Shown: positions 33,574 to 44,097, numbered from the stretch's first letter. The stretch: 64,000 nucleotides of DNA from Chryseobacterium gilvum (GCF_025628965.1 NZ_JAOTEN010000004.1:124001-188000), one strand, 5' to 3'. Made by a program: numbers and translations. The notes: generated from the letters alone by a model not told the origin.

Positions 33574-36500
33574 TTGAAACTGAAAATAAACAGAAGAAAG
33601 ATTTTAAAAGGTATTGGTATCACGATAATTTCCATTATAGCACTGGTTATCATTTTGGTATTAAGTCTGCGACTTCCTGCCGTTCAGAATTACGTTAAAG
33701 AAAAGCTGGTTGTTTATCTCGAAAAAAAAATTAAAACAGAAGTAAGTTTAGATAAAGTATACATCGGATTTCCTAATAGTCTTGTGATGGAAAACCTTTA
33801 TTTAAAGGGCCAAAAAACCGATACACTTCTTGCCGTCAGAAAGCTTGATGTAGGTCTAGACATGTGGCAGCTGATCAAATCTAAAGCCGATATCACCTCT
33901 GTAGATTTGGAAGGAGTACGTGCGAATATCGTTCGAAATCCGGGCGGAACATTCAATTTTGATTACATTATTGATGCTTTTGCCACCTCTGAAAAGCAGG
34001 AAAGCACTTCAAAGCCTTTTATCATTTCGCTGGATAAAATAAAATTAGAAGATATAGGATTATCTTTTGATGATCAGCAATCCCGTAATGACATCAATGT
34101 TTATTTTAAATCTTTTGACACAAGAGTCAAAACTTTTGATCTTCAAAATAATACTTATGCTGTTAATGACATCAATTTTGACGGATTAAAACTAAAGCTC
34201 AAACAGGATCTGGTAGAGGAAGTATCTAAAAATGTGGAGCAAAAAGTAGATTCGCTTAACCGTAAAAAGCCGATGAAATTGGAACTAAGCGGCATTAAGC
34301 TCACGAATTTTGATGTTGATTATGGTGACAACAATACCAAGACATTCGCAAAAGTTCTTTTTAAAGAATTAAGCACCAATATTAATAATCTGGATCTTGA
34401 AAATAATTCTTACAACGTTGGAAATATCTATTTAACCGGTGCAAATATCAATGCAAACCTGTTTCTTCCGGCTTCAAATGCAAATACTGAAGGGAATACA
34501 GACCAGAAATCATCAGCAAATCAGGGCGAGGAAAAAGCAATGAAGCTCCTTCTCGGTAAACTGATTTTTGATCAGGTAAAAATTGCCTATAACAATACGG
34601 CAGTCGCTCCTACCCGAAACGGAATGGATTTTAACCACCTGAATTTTGCCAAAATGAATCTCGATGTGCGAAATTTTAAAATGGAAAACAACCAGTTTGC
34701 GGGAAGTGTAAAATCAGCTGAAATTCAGGAACAGAGAGGGCTAAATATTCAGAAGTTCAATACCGATTTTGTTTACGAAAAAGAGCAGGCCTATCTTAAA
34801 AACTTATATCTGCAGACTCCAAAAACGGTGTTAAGAGATGAGATTATTCTCAATTATAATTCGGTTGAGCAATTATCTGTAAATCCGGGATCTGTAAAAA
34901 TTTCAGCCGATATCCGGGATTCTAAAATCGGTTTTTCTGACATTCTGAACCTGGTTCCTACCCTGAGAAATACCGCTCCGTTTAATAAATATCCAAATGC
35001 TATTGTCAACATTAATGCTATCCTGAAAGGAACTATCAATGATCTGGCTATTCAGAATCTTAAAGTTTCAGGTTTAGACCGGTTGAAAGTTGCCGCTTCA
35101 GGAAGAATTAAAAATGCGATGAATCCGGATCAGTTGTATTATGACCTGAATATCGCAGAAATTTCCTCCTCCGCGAAAACCATTTTCAACCTGGTTCCCA
35201 AAAATACCATCCCGAGTACTATTTCTCTGCCTTCTTTCTTTACCATTAAAGGAACTGCAAAAGGCACAACCAAAGTCGTAGATACCCGTTTGAGATTGAC
35301 TTCTACCCTCGGAAATGCAGGTATTATCGTTACAATTGATATGCGTAGAAAAAACCGTGAGCGATATGATGTGAAAGCCAATCTTCAAAACTTACAGATC
35401 GGAAAAATCATTCAGAATAAAGATTTAGGAGCCGTTACCGCACAGATCTCTGCAAAAGGTGAAAGTTTTGATTTCAAAAATGCCAATGCCAATCTGAAAG
35501 GTTTTGTACAGTCTGCCGTCTACAAAGGGTACCGTTATCAAAATATGAATCTTACTGGAAAAATCAATCGTGGTGTTTATCATATTATTTTAAATTCAAA
35601 AGATCCGAATGCCAATTTACAGTTAACGGCTTCCGGAGTGTATAATGACAAAAACCCGACAGTAAAAGTCAACGGAAATATCAACAAATTAGATTTAAAT
35701 AAATTAGGATTCTACAGTTCTCCCATGATTATTGCCGGAGGAATTGACGGGGACTTTACAAATCTTGATCCTGATCATTTAAACGGATATCTCAATCTTA
35801 AAGATTTTGCAATTTCAGATACTAAAGAAGTGTATCCAATCCAGGAAGTGAATCTAAAAGCACTTTCTACAAAAGATTCTACAAAAATTACTTTCAATTC
35901 ACAAATTGCAGATGTAGAACTGACAGGAAAATATAAACTGACTCAGATTTTTGGTGCTCTCCAACATACTGTCAATCAATATTACCAATTTCAGAAACCA
36001 GGTAAAACCCAGAAAATTGATGGCGGCCAGTATTTTACATTTAACGCTAAAATAAAAAATGATGACCTCATCAGAAAGTTTGTTCCGGAATTGAAAAGTT
36101 TTGAAACCATCAATTTGAATGGAAATTACAATGCAGATTCTCAGCAGATTTTGGTAGATGCACAGATTCCGCAGATTCTTTATGGAACGAATTCGTTAGA
36201 AAATACTTCGTTGAGGATTACTAATGAAAACCAAGCTTTACAATATAACCTTAATGTGGCTTCCTTAAAAAGTGAAAGTTTTGCCTTACAAAAAGTCAAT
36301 ATCAACGGAGATGTCGCCAATAATATCATCAATTATAACATTACTACAAAAGATGATAAAGACGCAACGCAGTTTTTAATTGCCGGAAATGCAAAATCGA
36401 TGAACGATATCACAGAGATTTCGTTAAATCCGGATGGCTTAAAACTGAATTATATGGACTGGACCGTTGCCGAAAACAATAAAATACAAATTGGCAGCCG

Positions 36501-38598
36501 CGGAATTTCAGCAGATAATTTCAGACTATCCAGTGCAGGAAGTGAAATTCTTCTGCAGTCTGAAAGCAGTGCTCCTAATAGTCCGCTGAATGTTTCCTTA
36601 AAAGACTTTAAGATAGAAACCATTACAGAAATTATTAAAAAAGATTCGTTACTGGCAAAAGGAACGATCAACGGGACTGCGCAGCTGAAAAATATAACCA
36701 AAAACATGACCTTTACTTCAGATATTACGGTTTCTGATCTGATCGTATACGGAAGCCCGGTCGGAAATCTTGCGGTGAAGGTCAATAACAATGCTCCTAA
36801 TCTTCTGAATGCAGATATTGCCCTTTCAGGAAATAATAATGATGTAAAAATTACCGGCGATTACAACACTTCTACTAGCCGTTTTGATCTTGATCTTAAT
36901 ATGAATCAGCTTCAGATGAAAACACTTCAAGGGTTTACTATGAATGCGATTACCGATACGGAAGGTTATATTTCAGGAAAACTAAAAGTGACGGGAGATA
37001 CAAAAACTCCCAACATTTTAGGAAATCTGAAAATGAATAATGTAGGTCTGCAGATTGCAAAAACAGGAAGTGATTTCAGAAACATCAATGATGATATCGA
37101 TTTTACAAACCGCGGGATTGAATTTGATCAGTTTAAAATCAACGATAAAGACGGAAATTCTCTTGTGATAGACGGGCAGGTTCTTACACAAACTTACAGA
37201 GATTTTGCATTTAATCTTGATGTAAATGCCAAAGATTTTAAAGTTGTAAATTCTGAAAAATCAAATGACGCGATGATGTACGGAATTCTTGCCATTGACG
37301 CGGCGTTACAGGTACGCGGAAATCTTGACCTGCCTAAAGTGGACGGAAGATTGTCTGTCTCTAAAAATACGGATTTCTCATTTGTTCTGCCGCAATCAAG
37401 TCCATCGTTACAGGAAAGAGACGGGATTGTAGAATTCATAGATCAGGATCAGGTTGCTTTAAATAAAACCATTACGACAGATTCACTCGATTCTCAGACT
37501 AATTTTAAAGGAATGGATGTGAGTGTAAATATTGAAGTTGATAAAGAAGCCAAATTATCAATCATCATTGATAAAGCCAACGGAGATTTCGTTAATCTTC
37601 AGGGACAGGCGGAACTTACCGGTGGAATTGACCCTTCAGGAAAAACAACTTTAGTAGGCGTTTATGAAGTGGAAAAAGGAAGCTATGAACTTTCCGTAAG
37701 CCTTCTCAAAAGAAAATTTGATATCGAGAAAGGAAGCACGATTACCTGGACCGGCGAACCTACAACAGCTACTTTAGATATTACCGCCGTATATAAAACC
37801 GAAGCAGCACCGATTGATTTAGTTGAACAGCAGATCGGTTCCATGACGGCCGCCGAAAGCAATATGCTGAAGCAACGAATTCCGTTTAATACGTTACTGA
37901 AACTGAAAGGCGAGCTTCTGAAACCGCAAATTTCGTTTGATATTACCACAGCAGAAAAAAATAATGCAGTCGCTTCTTCTGTTACTGAAACCGTAGATGC
38001 AAAACTCGAGCAGTTAAGAAGAGAAGAATCTGAAATGAATAAACAGGTTTTTGCCTTATTGCTTCTCAACCGTTTTATCGGTGAAAATCCTTTCCAGAGT
38101 AATTCCGGATTATCCACAGAAACTTTGGCAAGGCAGAGTGTGAGTAAGATTCTTTCGCAGCAGCTGAATAATTTAGCTTCTGACTTAATAAAAGGAGTCG
38201 ACTTAAATTTTGACCTTGAGTCTACCGAAGATTATTCTACGGGTGTACAGAACACAAGAACCGATCTGAACATCGGCATCAGCAAAAAACTTCTGAACGA
38301 CCGTCTGAAAGTATCTGTGGGAAGTAATTTCGGATTGGAAGGCGAAACAAGACAAAACGAAAGTGCTACAAATATTGCAGGAGACGTCACCGTAGATTAC
38401 AGCCTTTCCAAAGACGGAAGATATATGTTGAGAGCGTATCGTAAAAATGATTATCAGGTTGCTCTTCAGGGACAGATCATCGAAACCGGTGTAGGATTTA
38501 TCATCACTTTGGATTATGATAAATTCAAAGATATTTTCCGGAAATCAAGGAAAAATAAGAGACAGAATAAAGATAGCCAGGTTGTAGAATTTAAATAA
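33574..38598 (+). CDS. tamB: Translocation and assembly module protein TamB (AsmA/TamB family)
   Basis: A very large (1674-residue) periplasm-spanning protein. It is anchored by one N-terminal helix (GIGITIISIIALVIILVLSLRL, about residues 12-33) and is otherwise repeated beta-sheet units with DxxGxxNxN-like patterns typical of lipid-channel bridging AsmA/TamB proteins. The C-terminal DUF490 domain runs from about residue 1250 (GVYEVEKGSYELSVSLLKRKFDIEKGSTITWTGEPTTATLDITAVYKT). It helps deliver lipids and/or proteins to the outer membrane with its barrel partner encoded next. It starts with TTG, the first plausible start after the promoter box; no in-frame ATG occurs before about residue 90. 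Confidence 0.88.
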   Translation: MKLKINRRKILKGIGITIISIIALVIILVLSLRLPAVQNYVKEKLVVYLEKKIKTEVSLDKVYIGFPNSLVMENLYLKGQKTDTLLAVRKLDVGLDMWQLIKSKADITSVDLEGVRANIVRNPGGTFNFDYIIDAFATSEKQESTSKPFIISLDKIKLEDIGLSFDDQQSRNDINVYFKSFDTRVKTFDLQNNTYAVNDINFDGLKLKLKQDLVEEVSKNVEQKVDSLNRKKPMKLELSGIKLTNFDVDYGDNNTKTFAKVLFKELSTNINNLDLENNSYNVGNIYLTGANINANLFLPASNANTEGNTDQKSSANQGEEKAMKLLLGKLIFDQVKIAYNNTAVAPTRNGMDFNHLNFAKMNLDVRNFKMENNQFAGSVKSAEIQEQRGLNIQKFNTDFVYEKEQAYLKNLYLQTPKTVLRDEIILNYNSVEQLSVNPGSVKISADIRDSKIGFSDILNLVPTLRNTAPFNKYPNAIVNINAILKGTINDLAIQNLKVSGLDRLKVAASGRIKNAMNPDQLYYDLNIAEISSSAKTIFNLVPKNTIPSTISLPSFFTIKGTAKGTTKVVDTRLRLTSTLGNAGIIVTIDMRRKNRERYDVKANLQNLQIGKIIQNKDLGAVTAQISAKGESFDFKNANANLKGFVQSAVYKGYRYQNMNLTGKINRGVYHIILNSKDPNANLQLTASGVYNDKNPTVKVNGNINKLDLNKLGFYSSPMIIAGGIDGDFTNLDPDHLNGYLNLKDFAISDTKEVYPIQEVNLKALSTKDSTKITFNSQIADVELTGKYKLTQIFGALQHTVNQYYQFQKPGKTQKIDGGQYFTFNAKIKNDDLIRKFVPELKSFETINLNGNYNADSQQILVDAQIPQILYGTNSLENTSLRITNENQALQYNLNVASLKSESFALQKVNINGDVANNIINYNITTKDDKDATQFLIAGNAKSMNDITEISLNPDGLKLNYMDWTVAENNKIQIGSRGISADNFRLSSAGSEILLQSESSAPNSPLNVSLKDFKIETITEIIKKDSLLAKGTINGTAQLKNITKNMTFTSDITVSDLIVYGSPVGNLAVKVNNNAPNLLNADIALSGNNNDVKITGDYNTSTSRFDLDLNMNQLQMKTLQGFTMNAITDTEGYISGKLKVTGDTKTPNILGNLKMNNVGLQIAKTGSDFRNINDDIDFTNRGIEFDQFKINDKDGNSLVIDGQVLTQTYRDFAFNLDVNAKDFKVVNSEKSNDAMMYGILAIDAALQVRGNLDLPKVDGRLSVSKNTDFSFVLPQSSPSLQERDGIVEFIDQDQVALNKTITTDSLDSQTNFKGMDVSVNIEVDKEAKLSIIIDKANGDFVNLQGQAELTGGIDPSGKTTLVGVYEVEKGSYELSVSLLKRKFDIEKGSTITWTGEPTTATLDITAVYKTEAAPIDLVEQQIGSMTAAESNMLKQRIPFNTLLKLKGELLKPQISFDITTAEKNNAVASSVTETVDAKLEQLRREESEMNKQVFALLLLNRFIGENPFQSNSGLSTETLARQSVSKILSQQLNNLASDLIKGVDLNFDLESTEDYSTGVQNTRTDLNIGISKKLLNDRLKVSVGSNFGLEGETRQNESATNIAGDVTVDYSLSKDGRYMLRAYRKNDYQVALQGQIIETGVGFIITLDYDKFKDIFRKSRKNKRQNKDSQVVEFK

Positions 38599-38617
38599 TT
38601 ATTGTTATTAAATCAAT

Positions 38618-40945
38618 ATGAAAAGCAGACTCAACATATTTCTAAAATATTTTTTGATCGCAGGATTCGCCTTTGTGATTATTTCGTGCAGCAATACCAA
38701 ATTTCTAAAAGAAGGGCAGTTATTATATACCGGAGCCGAAATTAATATTGAAAATGATACCCTTCCGAAAAAAGATAAAAATGAACTAAAAGCCGCACTG
38801 GAAGAAAATCTTACTCCAAAACCCAACTCTTCTTTTCTGGGACTTAGACCAAAACTTTATGCGTACAATGCAACCAAAGAACCTAAAAAACAAAAAGGAA
38901 TCCGATATTGGCTGAAATATAAATTCGGGGAAGAACCTGTATTACTGGGAGATGTAGACCGGGAATTCAACAAAGATATTATTGAAAATTATTCTGAAAA
39001 CAAAGGATATTTCAATGCAAAAGCAACCTACGATACGGTATCAAAAAATAAAAAAGCCAAAGTTATTTATACGTTAAAACCGGGAGCAAGATATTTAATC
39101 AGCAATGTGAATTTTCAGGCAGATTCTTCTGTTATCAATCAGGAAATTCAGAAAACGAAAGAAAAAACTTTACTTAAAAAAGGAAATCCTTTTGATCTTG
39201 ATGTTATTAAGGCTGAACGAGAACGCATTGACAATAATCTAAAAGAAAATGGTTTTTATTATTTCAATCCGGATAACATAATCGTTCAGGCAGACAGTAC
39301 GGTGAGTAAAAACCACACGGTGGAGATGAATGTGAAATTAAAAGAAAATACTCCGGATTTAGCAAAAGCACAGTTTACCATAGATAAAGTAGTCGTTTTT
39401 CCTAACTATAATATCCGTGATGTTAAAAAAGGAAAATATAAAATCCCGATGAATCCGGATTCGCTATCGGGCTACGCGTATGGCGATATTTTTGTAGTAG
39501 ATCCTGATAAAAAATTTAAACCTAAAATTTTTGACCGCGCTCTTTATTTTGAAAAAGGAGACCTGTATAATAGAAAAGATCATAATCTTACGCTCAACAG
39601 ATTGATTAGTCTGGGTGTTTTTAAATTTGTAAAAAACGAATTTGTCGTTTCAGATTCTTTACAACACAAGTTTGATGCGTATTATCTTTTGACCCCGAAA
39701 GAACTGCAATCATTACGTCTGGAAGCTTTAGGAAGAACCAATTCTGCAAATTACGCAGGAAGCGAACTTAACCTGAACTGGACGCACCGTAATTTTTTCC
39801 GTGGTGCAGAACAGTTTAAAGCTTCTGTTTACGGTGCTTTTGATGTGCAAATAGGCGGCCCGAAAGATGCTGAAAACATTTTCAGAGCCGGAACCAATGT
39901 ACAGTTATCCATCCCAAGAATTGTCGCACCATTCCGTTTTAATTCTTCCAGCGCTTTTGTGCCGAGAACCAATATTATTTTAGGATACGAATTTCAAAAC
40001 AGGACCACTTTATATACTCTCAATAATTTTAATGCATCATTTGGCTACACCTGGAAAGAAAATGTACGGAAAGAACATGAGCTGAAGCTGATTGACATCA
40101 CCTTTGTAGATCCAGCCAATGTAACCCCGAAATATCTTGAGAGTATAGGAAACAGTCAATATTTAAAACGAGCTGTAGAACCTCAGCTGATCTACGGACC
40201 TACTTATTCTTATACTTACACGACCACCATGCTTCCGAGAAAAAATACATTTTATTACAAAGGTATGCTTGATTTGGCAGGAAATATTACCGGGCTTTTA
40301 ACAGGAGCCAATTATAAAAAAGGAGAAGTAAAGGAGATCTTCGGAGTTCCGTTCAGTCAATATGCGAAGATTGAAAATGATTTCAGATTTTATCACAAAT
40401 TTGCTGAAAAAACCTCTATTGCAACCCGGCTGATCGCCGGTGCCGCAATCCCATACGGGAATTCAGAAAACATCCCTTTTGCAAGACAGTTTTTTGTGGG
40501 CGGAAGCAACAGTATCCGTGCTTTCAGAGCAAGAACTTTAGGCCCGGGAAGTTATGACCCGAGAACACAGGAAGCCGGATTTTTATTTGATCAGTCGGGT
40601 GATATTAAGCTGGAGCTGAACGCAGAGTACCGCGCCAATCTTTATAAATTCCTGAATGTTGCCGTATTTGCAGACGCAGGAAATATCTGGCTGGTCAACG
40701 AAGATCCGGACAGACCCGGCGCAAAATTTTCAAAAGATTTTTTAAGTGAAGTTGCAGTAGGTGCAGGTGTGGGTTTACGGTTAGACTTTTCCATTTTACT
40801 ATTGAGACTTGATTTAGCGATGCCGTTAAGAGTTCCTTATTATGAAAAAGGAGATCGATGGGCTTTTGACAGGATCAATTTTGGAGACGGAAGCTGGAGG
40901 AGAGATAATCTTATTTTAAATATAGCAATCGGATATCCTTTTTAA
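38618..40945 (+). CDS. tamL: BamA/TamA-family outer-membrane protein with a lipoprotein signal (TamL)
   Basis: A 775-residue outer-membrane protein. The signal ends in a lipobox with C24 (FVIISC then SNTKFL), unlike proteobacterial TamA but as in the TamL type of Bacteroidota. The N-terminal third contains POTRA domains (for example VIYTLKPGARYLISNVNF and ENTPDLAKAQFTIDKVVVF). The C-terminal barrel has the conserved loop-6 motif GGSNSIRAFRARTLGPGSY at about residue 628 and ends with LILNIAIGYPF. It begins 20 bases after tamB, so TamB and TamL are coexpressed and are expected to form one inner-to-outer membrane complex. Confidence 0.88.
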   Translation: MKSRLNIFLKYFLIAGFAFVIISCSNTKFLKEGQLLYTGAEINIENDTLPKKDKNELKAALEENLTPKPNSSFLGLRPKLYAYNATKEPKKQKGIRYWLKYKFGEEPVLLGDVDREFNKDIIENYSENKGYFNAKATYDTVSKNKKAKVIYTLKPGARYLISNVNFQADSSVINQEIQKTKEKTLLKKGNPFDLDVIKAERERIDNNLKENGFYYFNPDNIIVQADSTVSKNHTVEMNVKLKENTPDLAKAQFTIDKVVVFPNYNIRDVKKGKYKIPMNPDSLSGYAYGDIFVVDPDKKFKPKIFDRALYFEKGDLYNRKDHNLTLNRLISLGVFKFVKNEFVVSDSLQHKFDAYYLLTPKELQSLRLEALGRTNSANYAGSELNLNWTHRNFFRGAEQFKASVYGAFDVQIGGPKDAENIFRAGTNVQLSIPRIVAPFRFNSSSAFVPRTNIILGYEFQNRTTLYTLNNFNASFGYTWKENVRKEHELKLIDITFVDPANVTPKYLESIGNSQYLKRAVEPQLIYGPTYSYTYTTTMLPRKNTFYYKGMLDLAGNITGLLTGANYKKGEVKEIFGVPFSQYAKIENDFRFYHKFAEKTSIATRLIAGAAIPYGNSENIPFARQFFVGGSNSIRAFRARTLGPGSYDPRTQEAGFLFDQSGDIKLELNAEYRANLYKFLNVAVFADAGNIWLVNEDPDRPGAKFSKDFLSEVAVGAGVGLRLDFSILLLRLDLAMPLRVPYYEKGDRWAFDRINFGDGSWRRDNLILNIAIGYPF

Positions 40946-40947
40946 TT

Positions 40948-41877
40948 ATGATAAAAGAAATTCAGTTTTTTTGGAAGGCTTTAAAAGAAGCTTTTGCAGA
41001 ATGGAACAGTTCTTCCGCATCTAATGACTCGGCTAGTTTAGCATATTATGCTATCTTTTCAATTCCGGGATTGCTGATTATTATCATCTGGATTGCCGGA
41101 AATTTTTTTGGTGAAGAAGCGATACGCGGACAAATTACTTCACAAATCAGCGGACTGATGGGAAAAGATGTCGCCAAAAGCATTCAGGATATGATTGCCG
41201 GAGCATTGATTGATAAAGAAAATATTTTTATGAAAATCGTGGGAATTGGATCACTTGTTTTTGGTTCTACTACCCTGTTTTTCCAGTTGCAAAAATCTCT
41301 TAACAATCTTTGGGATGTAGAAGCTGCTCCGAAAAAAGCTTTGGTGAAATTTCTTCTCGACCGGGCCAATTCTCTAGGAATGATTTTGATTTTAGGTTTT
41401 TTATTGATGATTACGATGGTTTTATCGTCATTAATCAGCCTGTTTAATAATTTTATCACCAATTATTTTGGTCTGGAAACTTATCTTATTGTAGAAATTA
41501 TCAATTTCACCATCGGTTTTGGCATTGTTGTATTGCTTTTCGCTTTAATGTTTAAGGTATTGCCCGATGTAGAGATAAGCTGGAAATCGGTCTGGAAAGG
41601 AGCTATACTTACTTCGGTACTGTTTACGCTTGGTAAATTCTTGCTGAGTTTATATTTTAGTGAATTAAAACCTACTTCCGCTTTTGGAGCTGCCGGAACC
41701 GTTATTTTAATTATGATGTGGATCAATTATTCCTGCATGCTTATTTTTTTCGGGGCCGAATTTACAAAGGTGTATACCTACAGAAAAGGGTATAAAATTG
41801 TCCCTTCAAAACATGCAAAGTGGAGCAATTCAAAACTGTATAAAGACAGTCAGCATGTAGAGTCTGAAAATAAATAA
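40948..41877 (+). CDS. YihY/BrkB family membrane protein
   Basis: A 309-residue protein with about six transmembrane helices: LAYYAIFSIPGLLIIIIWIAG, FMKIVGIGSLVFGSTTLFFQL, LGMILILGFLLMITMVLSSLI, VEIINFTIGFGIVVLLFALMF, SVLFTLGKFLLSLYF and GTVILIMMWINYSCMLIFFGAEF. The pattern SASLAYYAIFSIPGLL and GAAGTVILIMMWINYSCMLIFFGAEFTKVY match the family. Its members were once called ribonuclease BN, but no nuclease activity resides in the domain and function is unknown. It starts two bases after tamL, so all three genes form one transcript; a role in envelope assembly is only inferred. Confidence 0.88.
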   Translation: MIKEIQFFWKALKEAFAEWNSSSASNDSASLAYYAIFSIPGLLIIIIWIAGNFFGEEAIRGQITSQISGLMGKDVAKSIQDMIAGALIDKENIFMKIVGIGSLVFGSTTLFFQLQKSLNNLWDVEAAPKKALVKFLLDRANSLGMILILGFLLMITMVLSSLISLFNNFITNYFGLETYLIVEIINFTIGFGIVVLLFALMFKVLPDVEISWKSVWKGAILTSVLFTLGKFLLSLYFSELKPTSAFGAAGTVILIMMWINYSCMLIFFGAEFTKVYTYRKGYKIVPSKHAKWSNSKLYKDSQHVESENK

Positions 41878-41881
41878 TAAT

Positions 41882-41911
41882 AAAAAAGCCTCTTTATGAA
41901 GAGGCTTTTTT
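41882..41911. terminator. Bidirectional terminator between YihY and argS
   Basis: AAAAAAGCCTCTT / AAGAGGCTTTTTT 13-bp stem with a TATG loop; T runs on both strands. Confidence 0.9.
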
Positions 41912-41913
41912 AT

Positions 41914-43998
41914 TTACATTCTGTTAACCGTTTTTATTCCCAGCAAATGTAAAGATTTTTGGATAACTTTACCTGTAAGATCAGAGAGATTCAGACGGAA
42001 CTGTTTTACCTCTTCATCCTCAAGCTTTACAATGACATTGCTCTGGTAAAATGAATTATACGCTTTCACCAGATCATACACATAATTGGCAATCAAAGCC
42101 GGACTTAATGCTTCAGCCGCTTTTTCTACTACCGTTTTATAATTGGCCAAAAGCATAACCAGTTCTTTTTCAAAATCATTCAGAACAACATCAGAAGTTT
42201 CCTTATACCTATAATCTGCTTTTGCTTTTAATGACTGAATACGTGCATACGTGTACTGAATAAAAGGGCCTGTGTTTCCGTTAAATTCTATGCTTTCTGC
42301 CGGATTGAAGAGCATTTTTTTCTTCGGGTCAACTTTTAGCATGAAATATTTTAGAGCACCGATTCCTATCGCTTCGTAAGATGCTTCTTTTTCTTCTGCA
42401 GACTGGTTTTCTAATTTCCCTAATTCCTGGGACTTCAGTTTTGCCGTATCGTACATTTCCTGCATCAGATCATCTGCATCGACTACCGTTCCTTCACGGG
42501 ATTTCATTTTACCTTCCGGAAGCTCTACCATTCCGTATGACAAATGGAACAATTGCTCTGCCCAAGAATAGCCTAATTTATGGAGGATTTTAAATAAAAC
42601 CTGAAAGTGATAGTCCTGCTCATTTCCAACCGTATAAATTAATTTCTGAATATTATTTTCTTTAAACCGCTCAACAGCCGTTCCCAAATCCTGCGTCATA
42701 TATACTGAAGTCCCGTCTGAACGCAGCAGAAGTTTCTGATCTAAACCTTCATCCGTAAGATCACACCAAACCGAGCTATCCTCTTTCTGATACAAAATAC
42801 CTTTATCCAAACCTTCCTGAATAAGGTCTTTTCCTAATAAATAAGTATTGCTCTCATATTGCACCTGATCAAAATCTACTCCTAATCTCTGATACGTTTC
42901 ATTAAACCCTTTGTATACCCACGAATTCATTTTGTTCCATAGGTTTCTTACATTTTCGTCTCCATTTTCCCAATCAAGAAGCATTTTCTGAGCTTCCTTC
43001 ATGATTTCTGTTTCAGGTTTACAAATTTCTTTTATATTAGATTTCTCAGCTTCAATTTTACCCTCAATATCTAATACATCTTTTAAAATATGTACAAAAG
43101 TTCCAGACTGCTGCTTAATAATTTCCAATTCTTGTTCATCAAAAATATCCTCTACCTTCTTGGCAACTGTAGAAATTAATAAATCGTTCTCTAATGTAAT
43201 TTTAAATTGCTTATCAAACTCTCCGTGAAGTGTTGACAGCTGTGATAAATCTAATGCCTGGAGCAATTCTTTTTTCTTAGCTTCTAGAATCTTTATTTTT
43301 TCATTTAAAGCCCGTACTTCATTTTTCTTTGGGGTATCAAATTGATCAAATTGATTAACCCGGAAATCTTCATAGATCATTTGCGTCTGTATTTTCAGTT
43401 CTTTATCAAACGCAACGTAATAGTTTCCCACAAAATGATCGCCTTTGATATGCGTCGTTTCAGGAGTTTCACCGTTCCCGAATTTTTCCCAGGCCAACAT
43501 TGATTTACAGATATGAATTCCTCTGTCGTTGATGATTTGTGATTTGATAACATCATATCCCGCTTCCTTAAGAATCTGTGCAACGGAAAAACCTAAAAGA
43601 TTATTTCTGACATGGCCTAGATGCAGAGGTTTATTGGTATTGGGTGAAGAATATTCTACCATTACCGAAGAATTTTTCTTGTGGATGGTTTCCAGCTGAT
43701 CATAAACCGCTTTAAACTGATCAACAAAAAACTGATTTTTCACCTTTACATTTAAAAACCCTTTTACGACATTGAAACTTTCAACCAAATCTGTCTGTGT
43801 GGTCAATGTTTGTCCCAACTCCATTCCTATGGTTTCAGGATTTTTTTTCAGCTGTTTTACCAGAGGAAATGTAACGATGGTAAAATCTCCTTCATATTCT
43901 GTTTTGTTTTCCTGAATTTCCAAATTAATATCTTTTAGCTGATATACATTCAGAATGACTTCAGCCAATTTTTCTTCAATACTATCTTTAATATTCAT
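41914..43998 (-). CDS. argS: Arginyl-tRNA synthetase with an internal insertion
   Basis: A class I synthetase that charges tRNA-Arg. It is 694 residues, about 100 longer than the usual 570-600. The N-terminal Add-1 domain is followed by VEYSSPNTNKPLHLGHVRNNLLG with the HLGH signature at residues 126-129; the KMSKS-equivalent is GKMKSREGT near 525; the C-terminal anticodon domain ends KVIQKSLHLLGIKTVNRM. The excess is at about residues 205-330, a charged, probably coiled-coil stretch (ALNEKIKILEAKKKELLQAL, DLLISTVAKKVEDIFDEQELEIIKQQ, DIEGKIEAEKSNIKEI) within the catalytic domain. Both halves are otherwise intact. The promoter box is at 44060-44067. Confidence 0.93.
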   Translation of the reverse strand: MNIKDSIEEKLAEVILNVYQLKDINLEIQENKTEYEGDFTIVTFPLVKQLKKNPETIGMELGQTLTTQTDLVESFNVVKGFLNVKVKNQFFVDQFKAVYDQLETIHKKNSSVMVEYSSPNTNKPLHLGHVRNNLLGFSVAQILKEAGYDVIKSQIINDRGIHICKSMLAWEKFGNGETPETTHIKGDHFVGNYYVAFDKELKIQTQMIYEDFRVNQFDQFDTPKKNEVRALNEKIKILEAKKKELLQALDLSQLSTLHGEFDKQFKITLENDLLISTVAKKVEDIFDEQELEIIKQQSGTFVHILKDVLDIEGKIEAEKSNIKEICKPETEIMKEAQKMLLDWENGDENVRNLWNKMNSWVYKGFNETYQRLGVDFDQVQYESNTYLLGKDLIQEGLDKGILYQKEDSSVWCDLTDEGLDQKLLLRSDGTSVYMTQDLGTAVERFKENNIQKLIYTVGNEQDYHFQVLFKILHKLGYSWAEQLFHLSYGMVELPEGKMKSREGTVVDADDLMQEMYDTAKLKSQELGKLENQSAEEKEASYEAIGIGALKYFMLKVDPKKKMLFNPAESIEFNGNTGPFIQYTYARIQSLKAKADYRYKETSDVVLNDFEKELVMLLANYKTVVEKAAEALSPALIANYVYDLVKAYNSFYQSNVIVKLEDEEVKQFRLNLSDLTGKVIQKSLHLLGIKTVNRM

Positions 43999-44059
43999 GG
44001 TCTAAATTATTTTTTAAAGGTTTTATAGAATAACCTTATTCATCTCTCACTTTGAAATA

Positions 44060-44067
44060 CAAATATA
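44060..44067 (-). promoter_or_regulatory. Bacteroidota -7 box (TATATTTG) for argS
   Basis: Exact TAnnTTTG on the reverse strand, predicted leader about 55 bases. It lies immediately downstream of the susCD terminator. Confidence 0.55.
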
Positions 44068-44074
44068 CGGAAAT

Positions 44075-44097
44075 AAAAAAACCGCCCGAAGGCGGTC
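44075..44097 (-). terminator. Terminator of the susCD operon
   Basis: On the reverse strand ACCGCC-TTCG-GGCGGT, a tetraloop hairpin, followed by seven T. Confidence 0.85.

Noticed and set aside
37683..38117. 144-codon open frame on the - strand
   Set aside because: Antisense to the conserved DUF490 end of tamB.
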